Origin: Roseiarcus sp963835215
GTDB lineage: Bacteria > Pseudomonadota > Alphaproteobacteria > Rhizobiales > Beijerinckiaceae
Reading direction: 5' to 3'
Length of the DNA stretch: 64,000 nt
Assembly: GCA_963835215.1 (NCBI GenBank)
Contig: CAWIES010000002.1
Coordinates: 1,674,001 to 1,738,000 of the forward strand
Below, piece by piece: positions 9,266 through 18,039 of the stretch. Below the pieces are notes generated by a model, which worked only from the letters and a program-made list of their open reading frames with translations, did no database searches and was not told where the DNA came from. How positions within the stretch are numbered: the first letter of the stretch is position 1; the number at the start of each line of letters is the position of its first letter. The position numbers were made by a program, and so were the translations under genes.

Positions 9266-9913
9266 CTACGCCCTCACCACCGCAGCCATACGCGCCCCGG
9301 CCAGCGCGCCGACCGCCGAGACGATCAGCGTCGCCAGCGGGTACCAGGTGGCGACGAACAATGGCGAATCGTCGGGGCAATTGGTGGCGTAGATCATCGC
9401 CACGGCGCTTGCGGCCGCCGCGCCGGCGAGCGCGCCGGTCAGGGCGGGATAGCGCGGCGCGCCGGCGCGCATGACGAAGATCAGCGCCGCCAGCGGCGGA
9501 ATCGACATCAGCGGGATCATGGTCAGGCAATGGACGGCGTTGGAGCCGATCATGCGGATCATCCAGAGATCGGAGGGCGTTACCGCCAGCTCGACGGCGA
9601 CCGCGACCGCCAGCAGCGCGAAGGGCGCCGCCAGCCACGCGATCAGCGCGCCCGGCCGCGCATCCGGCCGCAGCAGCCGCAGCGCCAGCAGCGCGCACGG
9701 CGCCAGCATCGCCAGCGCATCGACGAACTTGAGGTCGAAACGCACCGTGTGCATCGCGCTGGAAATATCGGGCCGCGGCCCGATCATGGTCATGAACAGC
9801 GCGGCGCTTGCGCCCGCCCCGAGGACGAGCGCCAGGGCGACGCGGCGCCCAAGATGGATCGGCTCAGCGACCGGCTCGGCGGCGAGCGCGTTGATGAGAT
9901 CGGCGGTCTTCAT
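9266..9913 (-). CDS. nrsF: NrsF-type anti-sigma factor (DUF1109)
   Basis: Inner-membrane protein of 215 residues with six predicted hydrophobic helices (for example RRVALALVLGAGASAALFM and GALIAWLAAPFALLAVAVAV). The N-terminus MKTADLINALAAEPVAEP is typical of DUF1109/NrsF proteins, which hold the cognate ECF sigma factor at the membrane until a metal or oxidative signal arrives. A membrane-embedded Cys (YATNCPDDSP region) and another (VHCLTMIP) are candidates for redox sensing. The start overlaps the stop of the sigma gene by four bases (ATGA), showing translational coupling. Confidence 0.85.
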   Translation of the reverse strand: MKTADLINALAAEPVAEPIHLGRRVALALVLGAGASAALFMTMIGPRPDISSAMHTVRFDLKFVDALAMLAPCALLALRLLRPDARPGALIAWLAAPFALLAVAVAVELAVTPSDLWMIRMIGSNAVHCLTMIPLMSIPPLAALIFVMRAGAPRYPALTGALAGAAAASAVAMIYATNCPDDSPLFVATWYPLATLIVSAVGALAGARMAAVVRA

Positions 9914-10479
9914 TGGGTTGCGCTCCGCCAAGCTGCGGCCAGCGACTTCAGGGCGCGATGGAGCGCCACGCGCACCGCGACTTCGCTCATCGACAGCCGC
10001 GCCGCGGTCGCCGAGATCGACTGGCCTTCGAGCGAGATCGAGGTGACGATGTCGCGCTGGCGGGGGGCGAGCGTCTTCATCACCCGCTCGATGTCGCTGC
10101 GCGTGTGGGGGTCCTCCACCTCGGGCGCGGCGAGCACGGCCTCGAAATCCTCGATCGGCTCGGCCCGGCGCACGCCGCGCCGCCGCATGGCGTCGATGAT
10201 CTTGTGGCGGGCGATCGCGTTGACCCACGGCGAAACCCTGGGACCGCCGTCCCAGGTGTGCCGCTTCAAGTGGATCGCCAACAGAGTTTCCTGCACGACA
10301 TCCTCAATATCCGCGTCGCCGACCCGGGCTCGGGAGAACGCGCCACGCGCCATCCCGCTGACCGAACGGCCGATTTCGTCGAGCAGCCGTCGATAGGCCA
10401 GCTCGTCGCCCGCTAGGGCGGCGCGCATGGCCGGCGCCCATTTGTCGTCGCCGGCGGGCTCGATCGAAGTCACGCCCAT
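9910..10479 (-). CDS. sigF: ECF RNA polymerase sigma factor (SigF-like)
   Basis: Sigma-70 family factor of 189 residues. Region 2 is visible as DIEDVVQETLLAIHLKRHTWD followed by VSPWVNAIARHKIIDAMRRR, and region 4 as LAPRQRDIVTSISLEGQSISATAARLSMSEVAVRVALHRALK. The adjacency to an NrsF-type membrane anti-sigma and the divergent DUF692-DUF2063-DoxX operon matches the Caulobacter SigF system that answers heavy metals. Its own promoter motif (10486-10512) ends only six bases before the annotated ATG, so the message may be leaderless or start at the internal Met at residue 18. Confidence 0.88.
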   Translation of the reverse strand: MGVTSIEPAGDDKWAPAMRAALAGDELAYRRLLDEIGRSVSGMARGAFSRARVGDADIEDVVQETLLAIHLKRHTWDGGPRVSPWVNAIARHKIIDAMRRRGVRRAEPIEDFEAVLAAPEVEDPHTRSDIERVMKTLAPRQRDIVTSISLEGQSISATAARLSMSEVAVRVALHRALKSLAAAWRSATQ

Positions 10480-10485
10480 TCGTTC

Positions 10486-10512
10486 TTCGCCCCGTCTGCG
10501 CCTGGTGTTACA
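10486..10512 (-). promoter_or_regulatory. Putative ECF sigma promoter of sigF-nrsF
   Basis: On the minus strand TGTAAC (10512-10507), 17 bases, then CGAA (10489-10486). The same hexamer, spacing and tetramer occur facing the other way at 10563-10589. They resemble the -35/-10 elements described for Caulobacter SigF promoters, implying autoregulation. Confidence 0.65.
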
Positions 10513-10562
10513 GTCACAACGGCCCTTTACAGGTTCTTTGGCGGAAACCCGCCGCCGCGCCC

Positions 10563-10589
10563 TGTAACATGCGCCGGGCGCGCCGCGAA
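10563..10589 (+). promoter_or_regulatory. Putative ECF sigma promoter of the DUF692 operon
   Basis: TGTAAC (10563-10568), 17 bases, CGAA (10586-10589), about 30 bases before the ATG at 10620. It is identical in both elements and spacing to the motif of the divergent sigma gene. It shows that the longer frame starting at 10569 cannot be the true start. Confidence 0.7.
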
Positions 10590-10619
10590 GACGGTCAGGA
10601 CAGTCGAGTGGAGCCCGCC

Positions 10620-11510
10620 ATGACCATCGCGTTTCCGACCCCCGTTGAGGTCGTCGACAGGTTGCCGCGGCGCGCCGGCGTCGGCCTGAAGGCCGAACAC
10701 GTCGAGGCGATTCTCGCCGGACCAGACGCTGTCGGCTTTTTCGAGGTTCATGCCGAGAACTATATGGGCGAGGGCGGTCCGCCCCATCGCCGGCTGGAGG
10801 CGATCCGCGCCCGTTACCCCCTGTCGCTGCACGGCGTCGGCCTGTCGATCGGCGCGCCGCGGGCGCTCGATCGCGAACATCTGAAGCGTCTGGCGGCGCT
10901 GATCCGCCGCTATCAGCCGAGCCAGTTTTCCGAGCATCTCGCCTGGTCGAGCCACGACGAGGGCTTCTTCGCCGATCTGCTGCCGCTGCCCTATGACGAC
11001 GAGACGCTGGCGACCGTTTGCGACCACATCGATGAGACTCAGGCGGCGCTCGGGCGGCGGATGCTGCTCGAAAACCCCTCCACCTATGTCGAGTTCGCCG
11101 ACAGTCCGATCGCGGAGACCGATTTTCTCGCCGAGGTCGCGCGGCGCACCGGCTGCGGGCTGCTGCTCGACGTCAACAATGTCTTCGTCGGCGCGACCAA
11201 TCATCGCTACGACCCGTTCGCCTATCTCGCCGCCTTCCCGATGGCGCATGTCGGCGAGATCCACCTTGCCGGTTACGCCGACGCTCAGGACGACAGCGGC
11301 GCGCCGCTGCTGATCGACGCCCACAATTCGCCGGTGCGCGCCGACGTCTGGGCGCTCTACGACGCAGCGATCCGCCGCCTCGGGCCGACGCCGACCCTGG
11401 TCGAATGGGACAACGACGTGCCGTCCTGGCCGGTGCTGCTCGCCGAGGCGGTGCGCACCGAGGCCGCGATGGCGGGCGCGCTCGCCGGAGCGTTGCGTCA
11501 TGCCGTTTGA
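10620..11510 (+). CDS. bufB: DUF692 multinuclear iron oxidase-like protein (BufB-type)
   Basis: TIM-barrel protein of 296 residues of the DUF692/MNIO family, which binds two or three irons and modifies cysteines of a partner peptide. Likely ligands are in YPLSLHGVGLSIG, SQFSEHLAWS, MLLENPSTYV, LLLDVNNVFV, EIHLAGY and LIDAHNSPV. It forms an operon with a DUF2063 partner (11-base overlap) and a DoxX protein, the bufBCD order. The start at 10620 (MTIAFPTPVEVVDRLPRRAGVGLK) lies just after the sigma-type promoter. The usual small Cys-containing precursor BufA is not encoded next to it. Confidence 0.87.
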   Translation: MTIAFPTPVEVVDRLPRRAGVGLKAEHVEAILAGPDAVGFFEVHAENYMGEGGPPHRRLEAIRARYPLSLHGVGLSIGAPRALDREHLKRLAALIRRYQPSQFSEHLAWSSHDEGFFADLLPLPYDDETLATVCDHIDETQAALGRRMLLENPSTYVEFADSPIAETDFLAEVARRTGCGLLLDVNNVFVGATNHRYDPFAYLAAFPMAHVGEIHLAGYADAQDDSGAPLLIDAHNSPVRADVWALYDAAIRRLGPTPTLVEWDNDVPSWPVLLAEAVRTEAAMAGALAGALRHAV

Positions 11511-12252
11511 GGCGACGATCGAGGCCTTCGCCGAGGCGCTGTGCGACCCCTCGCGCCCCGCGCCCGCCGCGACGCAGCGGCGCGACGGGCGGCCGATCGA
11601 GCGGCGCTTCGCCGTCTATCGCAACAATGTCGCCGTCGCGCTGATTGGCGCGCTCGAAGCGCGCTATCCCGCCGTTCGCAAGCTGGTCGGCGATGACTTC
11701 TTTCGCGGCATGGCGGGCGCCTATGTCGCCGGCGAGAAGCCATCGACGCCGGTGTTGATCCATTACGGGGCGAGTTTCGCCGCGTTCATCGCGCGCTTTC
11801 CCCCCGCGCAAGCGATCCCCTATCTTGCCGACGTGGCGCGGCTGGAGAACGCGTGGGTCGAGGCCTATCACGCCGCCGAGGCGGCGCCGCTCGATCTCGC
11901 CGCACTCGCCGGCATCGCTCCCGAGGCGCTCGAAGATTTGCGCTTCGCGCCGCATCCTGCCGCGCGACTGCTGAGCTTTGCTCATCCCGCCGCTTCGATC
12001 TGGGCGGCGAGCCAGAGCGAGGGCGAAGCGCGCCCGCCCGAAGTTTGGGCCGCCGAGTTGGCGCTGATCGTTCGCCCCGAAGCCGAGGTCGAAGTGCGCA
12101 TTCTGCCCCCCGCGGGCTTCGCCTTCGCGCAGGCGCTGTTTTCCGGCGCCAGCCTTGGCGAAGCAACGACATCATGCGCCGGAGAGGGGTTCGACCCCGG
12201 CGCTCATCTCGTCGGTCTGGTCACGGCCGGCGCCCTGCGATCATTCGACTGA
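11500..12252 (+). CDS. bufC: DUF2063 DNA-binding-domain-like partner protein (BufC-type)
   Basis: 250 residues with the DUF2063 N-terminus (FEATIEAFAEALCDP) and the characteristic RRFAVYRNNVAVALIGALEARYPAVRKLVGDDFF. In MNIO systems such proteins are thought to present the precursor peptide to the DUF692 enzyme. The reading frame overlaps the DUF692 gene by 11 bases and ends 14 bases before the DoxX gene, so all three are one transcription unit, probably driven by the ECF promoter at 10563. Confidence 0.85.
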   Translation: MPFEATIEAFAEALCDPSRPAPAATQRRDGRPIERRFAVYRNNVAVALIGALEARYPAVRKLVGDDFFRGMAGAYVAGEKPSTPVLIHYGASFAAFIARFPPAQAIPYLADVARLENAWVEAYHAAEAAPLDLAALAGIAPEALEDLRFAPHPAARLLSFAHPAASIWAASQSEGEARPPEVWAAELALIVRPEAEVEVRILPPAGFAFAQALFSGASLGEATTSCAGEGFDPGAHLVGLVTAGALRSFD

Positions 12253-12266
12253 GGGAGAGTTTTAAA

Positions 12267-12752
12267 ATGACTGTCGACGCTGCGGCGCCAATGACGCGCG
12301 CCAACCCGATCGCTCGCTTCACCGGCGCGTTGTTCGGCCTCGTGCCGATCTCGCTGACGATGATCGTGCTGCGGATCGCCCTGGCGCTGCCGTTCCTACG
12401 CGCTGGTCAGACCGATTGGGACGACTGGTTCGTGCTATCCTTCGGCGTCAAGGCGCGCTTCGTCGATTTGCGGCTGCACCTGTTCGGGGCCGAGTATCCG
12501 TTTCCCCAACCGGACCTGATGGCGCTCGCCGCCGGCGTCGCGGAGGTCGCGCTGCCGACGCTGCTGATCATTGGCTTGGGGACCCGCTACGCTGCGCTTG
12601 GGCTACTCGTCATGACTGGCGTCATCCAGCTCTCCTTCCCCGAGGGCTGGGCGAATTTCCACCTCTATTGGGCCTCGCTCGCGCTGGCGATCATGACCTT
12701 CGGGCCGGGCAAAATCGCGCTCGACTGGGTGCTGGGCCTGGACCGGCGCTGA
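12267..12752 (+). CDS. bufD: DoxX family membrane protein (BufD-type)
   Basis: Inner-membrane protein of 161 residues with about four helices. DoxX hallmarks are the early VLRIALALPFLRAGQTDWDDWF and the later EVALPTLLIIGLGTRYAALGLLVMTGVIQLSFP. A good ribosome binding site (GAGGGAGAG, 12251-12259) precedes the ATG. As last gene of the DUF692-DUF2063-DoxX operon it corresponds to BufD, often linked with redox and metal stress at the membrane. Confidence 0.82.
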   Translation: MTVDAAAPMTRANPIARFTGALFGLVPISLTMIVLRIALALPFLRAGQTDWDDWFVLSFGVKARFVDLRLHLFGAEYPFPQPDLMALAAGVAEVALPTLLIIGLGTRYAALGLLVMTGVIQLSFPEGWANFHLYWASLALAIMTFGPGKIALDWVLGLDRR

Positions 12753-12755
12753 GCT

Positions 12756-14882
12756 TTAGGGCGCGACCGGGCCGCGCAAATCCAGGCTCGTCAGGTCTTG
12801 GCCGAGCAGCGCGCGGGCGTTGCGCCAACGCCCAGCGAGCGCGGCCATATCGGCGTCGGTGAGCGGAACGGTCTGCTCGAAAACGACGGCCTCGACGCCA
12901 TTTTCGAGGTGGAAGACCTCGCCGGTGCGTCGGTAATGGGCGCCGATGCCAACCCCCGACAGCATTTCGCGCGAGGGCACGATCACCGTCTGCTGATAGT
13001 TGGGATCGAGGTGGGTCTGCACCGGATCGCCGACCAGCATGATGGCGCAGGTTTTGATCTCGGGATTGGGCGGGCCTTCGACGGTGTCGACGTCCGACAT
13101 GGTCACCGTTGGGCGCAGTTCCGCTTGCGCATAGATCGGCGAGCGGACGGGATCGAGTTGCCAAAGTTCCTCGACCAACTGGCCGCTGAACGTGTAGCTC
13201 GAGCCGAGCCCGCAGACGCGATTGTCCGGCCGCGCCCGCTCGTCGACCCAGCTTCTCAAGCGCGCAAGCTCGGCGAGATCGGTTCGCGGCGCGTGAGGAC
13301 GCCCGGCGAGGGGAGCAAATCCAGCCGGCGTCCATGCGGCGACGAATGGCGTCAGCGTCGTCGCCGCCAGCGCGATCAGCGCCAGCACCCCGACGCGCGG
13401 CCGCTTGGCGAAGACGACCAGCAGTATCGCGCCGATCAGTGCGGCGAGCGCCGGCGCGACGAGATAGAGATGGTGGATGTAAGGCGTCTGCACGCGCAGG
13501 AACGCCGCCGCCGCGACGCCCGCGGCGCCGATCGTCAGGCGCAACAGGCGCCGGTCGGTCGAGCGGGCGAACAGGAGCAGGGCGCTCGCCACCGCGGCGA
13601 GCGGCGCGGCCCAACCGCACCAGTCGAGCAGTTCGGCGCCAAAGACCGGGAGGGGCTTGCGATAGGCGGCGTAGATCGCCGTGTAGTCGTGGGCGGCGGG
13701 ATCCGGCAGCCAGTCGACGATCATCGGGCTCAGCAGCGCCAGCGACAGCAGCAGGCCGAAGCAAGCGGCCATCGCCGCCTCGCGCCAACGCAACGAACGG
13801 GCTCGGCGAGTCAACGCCTGCAAGCCAATTTCCGCCACGAGCATGACGGCGACGCCGAGCGCCGCGAAGGCGTACCAGCGGCGAAAGAGCACCATGACGA
13901 AGACGCTCAACGCCAGCGCACCCGCGACGCGGCGAACCAGCGGGCCGACGCGCTCGTCATGGCCGGGCGGCAGCGCCAGCAGCCGCAGCAGCCGTTCGGC
14001 GAGGCGCAACGCCGCGACATAGAGAACGAGGCCGCCAATGTCGGGCATGCCGCGCGCCAGCACCGCGAAGCCGGTCGGGTAGGCGGCAAAGGCGGCGGCG
14101 CCGGCGAGCGCCAGTGTCGCGGTGGGGGCGCGGCCGGCGGGCAATCCGGCGCGGCGCGCGAGATCGCGCGCGAGCAGCGCGAGCGCGATCAACGCCGGCG
14201 CGCCATAGAGGATGACGATCGGCGCTTCGTAGACGAGGCGCGACAATGGCGCGCTCGCCGCCATGACGAGGCCCGGCGCCAGCGCCGGCGCCCAGGAATA
14301 GTCATCGGTCATCGAGGCGACGAAGGCCGAGATCAGATCGCTCCAGCGCCCAGCGTCCACGAGGCTCGCGACCGCAACCGCCATCTCGCGATAGCGGATG
14401 AAATCGCCGGCCATCAGGTCGCGCGAGAGGGCGACGTAGACCAGCGCGTAGACGCCGATCGCGCCGGTCGCCAGCACGGCGAGGGCGACGCCTCCCGGCG
14501 GCGCGATGCTCCAGCGCCGACGCGCCGCCAGGAGACGCGCGCAGATCGCCCAAGCGAGGACGAGCGCGCCAAAGCCGAAATCGTACGCCAGCGCGTCTGG
14601 CGCGACCGGCGCCAACGCGGCCGCGAGCGCCGCGAGCGCGCCGAGGCCAAAGGCGAGCGCGGTTGGTATGAGCGCGCTCGCCTCAACGGTCGCCGCGAGG
14701 CCGGCTGTGGCGAGGGCGACCAGCGCGGTCAGGGCGGCAGGCGCGAAGGCCATGTCGGAGGGCGCGAGACGGCGCGCCAGCAGCGCGACTGCGAGGGCGA
14801 GCGCAAGACCCGCCGCCAGGGCGAGAACCCGGCGCGGCGTTGCGGCGGAATGGCGCGGCGCGGCGAAAGTGGAGACCGACAT
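12756..14882 (-). CDS. Polytopic membrane protein, possible GT-C/PMT-like glycosyltransferase
   Basis: 708 residues starting MSVSTFAAPRHSAATPRR at the ATG at 14882; the frame is open to 15155 but the upstream part lacks a start context. It has about a dozen hydrophobic segments, an early periplasmic loop containing SRDLMAGDFIRYREMAVAVA and a long C-terminal soluble region (from about residue 530) holding RSWVDERARPDNRVCGLGSSY. The architecture resembles lipid-linked-sugar glycosyltransferases of the GT-C class, but I do not see a definite catalytic motif. Its 3' end nearly abuts the convergent DoxX gene (three bases). Confidence 0.65.
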   Translation of the reverse strand: MSVSTFAAPRHSAATPRRVLALAAGLALALAVALLARRLAPSDMAFAPAALTALVALATAGLAATVEASALIPTALAFGLGALAALAAALAPVAPDALAYDFGFGALVLAWAICARLLAARRRWSIAPPGGVALAVLATGAIGVYALVYVALSRDLMAGDFIRYREMAVAVASLVDAGRWSDLISAFVASMTDDYSWAPALAPGLVMAASAPLSRLVYEAPIVILYGAPALIALALLARDLARRAGLPAGRAPTATLALAGAAAFAAYPTGFAVLARGMPDIGGLVLYVAALRLAERLLRLLALPPGHDERVGPLVRRVAGALALSVFVMVLFRRWYAFAALGVAVMLVAEIGLQALTRRARSLRWREAAMAACFGLLLSLALLSPMIVDWLPDPAAHDYTAIYAAYRKPLPVFGAELLDWCGWAAPLAAVASALLLFARSTDRRLLRLTIGAAGVAAAAFLRVQTPYIHHLYLVAPALAALIGAILLVVFAKRPRVGVLALIALAATTLTPFVAAWTPAGFAPLAGRPHAPRTDLAELARLRSWVDERARPDNRVCGLGSSYTFSGQLVEELWQLDPVRSPIYAQAELRPTVTMSDVDTVEGPPNPEIKTCAIMLVGDPVQTHLDPNYQQTVIVPSREMLSGVGIGAHYRRTGEVFHLENGVEAVVFEQTVPLTDADMAALAGRWRNARALLGQDLTSLDLRGPVAP

Positions 14883-14934
14883 CGCCGGGCAGATTGCGTC
14901 AAGAGGGTTAAATCTTGGCGCCCGCGATCGGCTT

Positions 14935-15546
14935 TCAGCCGCTGGAGGGTCCGCCCGCCTCCTTGCGCCGCTGGCGCGATTTGGCCAGCTTTGCTGCGGC
15001 CAGCGCGGCGGCGCTGTCGACGACTTCGCCATATTCGCCGTCGAGGCAGGCGAGCGCCAGCCGATGGACGATCTCGGCCGGCCAGGCGCGGCCCTCGGGC
15101 GCCGGAAGATCGACCGCCCAGCAGGCGTCGGCGACGACGAAGACTCGGTAGCCAAGGTCGGCGGCGTGGCGCGCCGTCGCCTCGAGCGAATTGTGGGTCA
15201 GCACGCCGCAGAGGACCAGCGTCGTCGCGCCGAACGCATCGAGCGTCTCTTCGAGAGCCGTGTCGACGAAGGCGCTTCGGGTGTGTTTGGCGACCACGGG
15301 CTCGCCGGGAAACGGCGCCGCCTCCGGCTTGAACCGGTTGCCGGGCCGGTCGGCGCGGTAGGGCGAGCCCGGTTCGGCCGAGTCGTGGCGGATGTGGACG
15401 ATCGGCAGACCTTCCTCGCGCCAGGCGGCGAGCAGGGCGGCGACCGTTTGCTCGGCTTCAGGGTTGTTGCGCGGGCCCCAGGATGGATCGTCGATCGCCT
15501 GTTGCAGATCGACGAGGATCAGCGCGGCGTCGCAGGGCAGGCGCAT
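14935..15546 (-). CDS. Isochorismatase-fold cysteine hydrolase family protein, Ser in place of Cys
   Basis: 203 residues starting MRLPCDAALILVDLQQA. The Asp of the catalytic triad is in LVDLQQ and the Lys in VVAKHTRSAF. At the nucleophile position, where relatives have TxxC, this protein has GVLTHNSLEATARHA, so the Cys is replaced by Ser. This is seen in a known THNS-type branch. It may therefore act as a different hydrolase or have lost the usual amidase activity. Substrate unknown. The start at 15546 was chosen because upstream sequence of the same frame belongs to the YggT region. Confidence 0.82.
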   Translation of the reverse strand: MRLPCDAALILVDLQQAIDDPSWGPRNNPEAEQTVAALLAAWREEGLPIVHIRHDSAEPGSPYRADRPGNRFKPEAAPFPGEPVVAKHTRSAFVDTALEETLDAFGATTLVLCGVLTHNSLEATARHAADLGYRVFVVADACWAVDLPAPEGRAWPAEIVHRLALACLDGEYGEVVDSAAALAAAKLAKSRQRRKEAGGPSSG

Positions 15547-15599
15547 CCCTTGGTCCTTCTCGCGCGGCAGGTTCGCCCCGCCGCGGCGCCCATGCGGGT

Positions 15600-15890
15600 T
15601 CAGAACACGTAGGGGTAGATGTAGAGGGTGATGATCTGCTCGACCAGCAGGATCAGCAGGAACAGGACGACCGGCGAAATGTCGACGCCGCCCGTGTTGG
15701 GCAGGATGCGGCGGATCGGGCGCAGCGCCGGCTCGGTCAGCGCGGTCAGCGCGTTCCACACCGAACGCACGAAGTCGTTGCGGGCGTTGACGACGTTGAA
15801 GGCGATCAGCCAGGACATCACCGCCGCGACGATGATCACCAGCTTGTAGAGATCGAGGGCGAGAATAACGACATTCAGTATGGCCCGCAT
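15600..15890 (-). CDS. YggT family membrane protein
   Basis: 96 residues with two hydrophobic segments (ILNVVILALDLYKLVIIVAAVMSWL and the C-terminal ISPVVLFLLILLVEQIITLYI) separated by a loop with NPLRRILPNTGG-like sequence (PALRPIRRILPNTGGVDISP). This is the YggT/CCB3 architecture. Members are linked to membrane-protein assembly or osmotic tolerance, and their exact role is unclear. The gene sits between tRNA-Ala and the isochorismatase-type gene on the opposite strand to the tRNA. Confidence 0.85.
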   Translation of the reverse strand: MRAILNVVILALDLYKLVIIVAAVMSWLIAFNVVNARNDFVRSVWNALTALTEPALRPIRRILPNTGGVDISPVVLFLLILLVEQIITLYIYPYVF

Positions 15891-15966
15891 GGACGCTCCT
15901 TGTCGGCCTGAGCCGGTTTTCTGCCGTTGACACTGGCCGGACGCGCACGTAAACAGCCGCGCGGAC

Positions 15967-16042
<76 letters not shown>

Positions 16043-16353
16043 GGAAGTCGCGACCTACGGCAGCGGTTTCCAGCCTCACAATATCCTGCGACATTTCGGT
16101 CGGTTAGCGACGCGCGGTTGAGTCTGCGCCGTCTGTCCGCCGGTTACCCGGGGTCCACTGGGGCCTGAATGACCGCCAGTCTCTGGCGGCAAAATTCCGT
16201 TTCCCAAATAGGGCGGATGCGGATCGCTGCAATGCCGACATGGCCATCGATCGCGGAAGGGCGGGGCCGGCTTTGCCGCGCACGACCGATGATATGCGCC
16301 GCAGATGCCCAGCCCAGGGTCGCGCTTGGCGATCCTACGCAATGGGGTCAAAT
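16043..16353. other. Gene-free stretch between tRNA-Ala and the recombinase
   Basis: About 310 bases with no credible reading frame. I looked for a second copy of the tRNA 3' end that could mark an att site and found none in the window. Confidence 0.5.
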
Positions 16354-18039
16354 TCAGGTCTGCGCAGGCTCGCTCAGACCCAACGCGTTCCACTGGTCGC
16401 TCCATGCCATCGGCAGGTCGACAAGGCGGGCGACGCCGAAGCCACGGGGCAGGCGCCCTTCGATCGCCGCCTTGACGAGGGCGGGAGCCAGGAACGCCAG
16501 CGAAAGCGTCATGCGGATCGAGCGTTCCGTCTTGCCCTGGCGGATGGCGAGCGATTCGATGCTTTGCCGGGGATCGGCGAGCAACTCGTCAAGCCAGCGA
16601 TGGGCGCGGCGCGAGGCTTCGAGGAAGACAGCTCGCGCCTTGGTTCGCATCGGGCAAGTCGCGGATGGTCGGGCGCCCTGGCCCTGAATGATCTCGCGCC
16701 GCCGATGGGGCGATGGCGCCGTCCAGGGAACCGTCACAATCCGGTCCCCGGCATCCGCGCCGACGGCCTCGCTCAGCTGGATCCTGATCATCGTCTGGCT
16801 GATCGTAACGCGCTCGATGGCGTCGCGAATATCGATGGCGCGCTCGTCGGAGTGGTCGGGGCCAAACGGGCGCTCGATCCCCTCGCCGCGAGCGCGAGCG
16901 CGGTCGGTCGAAGGACTCTCAATGCCTGCGGCTGTTGCCGATGGCACGAGGGTCAACTCTACGCCTCGGATCGCTCGGCCGACCTGCGCCTCGACTTCCC
17001 CGGCCGGAACCCGGGCGAGCGAACCCGCATCCGCTTTGCGGCCCTGAAGCAAGGCCTGAGAGACATAGTAACGCCATCGCCGTCCGCCCTTGGCGGCATA
17101 GCTCGGGCTCATCGCGTTGCCGCGATCGTCGAATATCTTCCCGGCGAGGAGAGCGTCCGACCTCCGGCGCAGGCTCTTTGTCCCTTTCAGATGATTGGCC
17201 AGCTGCTGTTGAACGCGATCCCAGGTCAGTTGGTCGATGATCCCGACGTGAAGCCCCTCGTGAACTTCTCCCTTGTGCGCAAGCCGTCCGATATAGATCG
17301 GGTTCGAGAGGGTCTTGTAGAGATGGCCGCGGCTGATCAGACCACCGCCAGTGCGTCGGCCTTTCCCGTCGATGCGAACGGGCAGGCGGACGATTCTCGT
17401 CATCGAGAACCGCCTTCAGCCGAACCACGCTGCCGATCTCGAGATAGCGTCGGAAGAGGTCGCGAACGAAGTCTGCGTGTTCTTCGACAATATGCAGCGC
17501 ACGGCCCTCGACGCGATAGCCGAGCGGGACGACCCCGCCCATCCAAATGCCCTCGCTTCTTCGACGCGGCGATCTTGTCCCGGATGCGCTCGCCCGTGAC
17601 CTCGCGCTCGAACTGGGCGAAGGACAGCAGCATGTTGAGGGTCAACCGACCCATGCTGGTGGTGGTGTTGAAGGCTTGGGTCACCGAGACAAAGGACACG
17701 CCGTGGGCGTCGAAGAGCTCGACGAGCTTGGCGAAGTCGGCGAGGGAACGCGTCAGCCGATCGACCTTGTAGACGACGATCACATCGACCCTTCGCGCGC
17801 CGGACGTCGTCGAGCAGCTTCTGCAGCGCCGGCCTGTCCATCGAGCCGCCGGAAAAGCCGCCGTCGTCGTAGCGATCCCGGATCAGTCTCCAGCCTTCAT
17901 GGGCCTGGCTCTTGATATAGGCCTCGGAGGCCTCGCGCTGGTTGTCGAGCGAGTTGAACTCCTGTTCGAGGCCATGCTCGGTGGAGACGCGGGTGTAGAT
18001 CGCGCAGCGGAGATTTTGTTTGCGGTCAATGGGTTTCAT
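16354..18039 (-). pseudogene. Large serine recombinase, frameshifted
   Basis: Site-specific recombinase of the large serine class, about 560 residues when joined. The catalytic domain begins MKPIDRKQNLRCAIYTRVS with the nucleophile Ser in YTRVSTEHGLEQEFNSL, continues as DVIVVYKVDRLTRSLADFAKL and QFEREVTGERIRDKI, then the recombinase domain (VVPLGYRVEGRALHI, later LYKTLSNPIYIGRLAHKGEVHEG) and a zinc-ribbon-like AMSPSYAAKGGRRWRYYVS. Frame changes occur near 17795, 17560 and 17400; the first is one extra G. It overlaps the DUF2924 gene, the standard companion of this recombinase type. Confidence 0.78.

Noticed and set aside
12798..15332. 844-codon open frame antisense to the membrane protein
   Set aside because: Arg/Gln/Glu-rich shadow of a GC-rich membrane gene; no domain or start signal.
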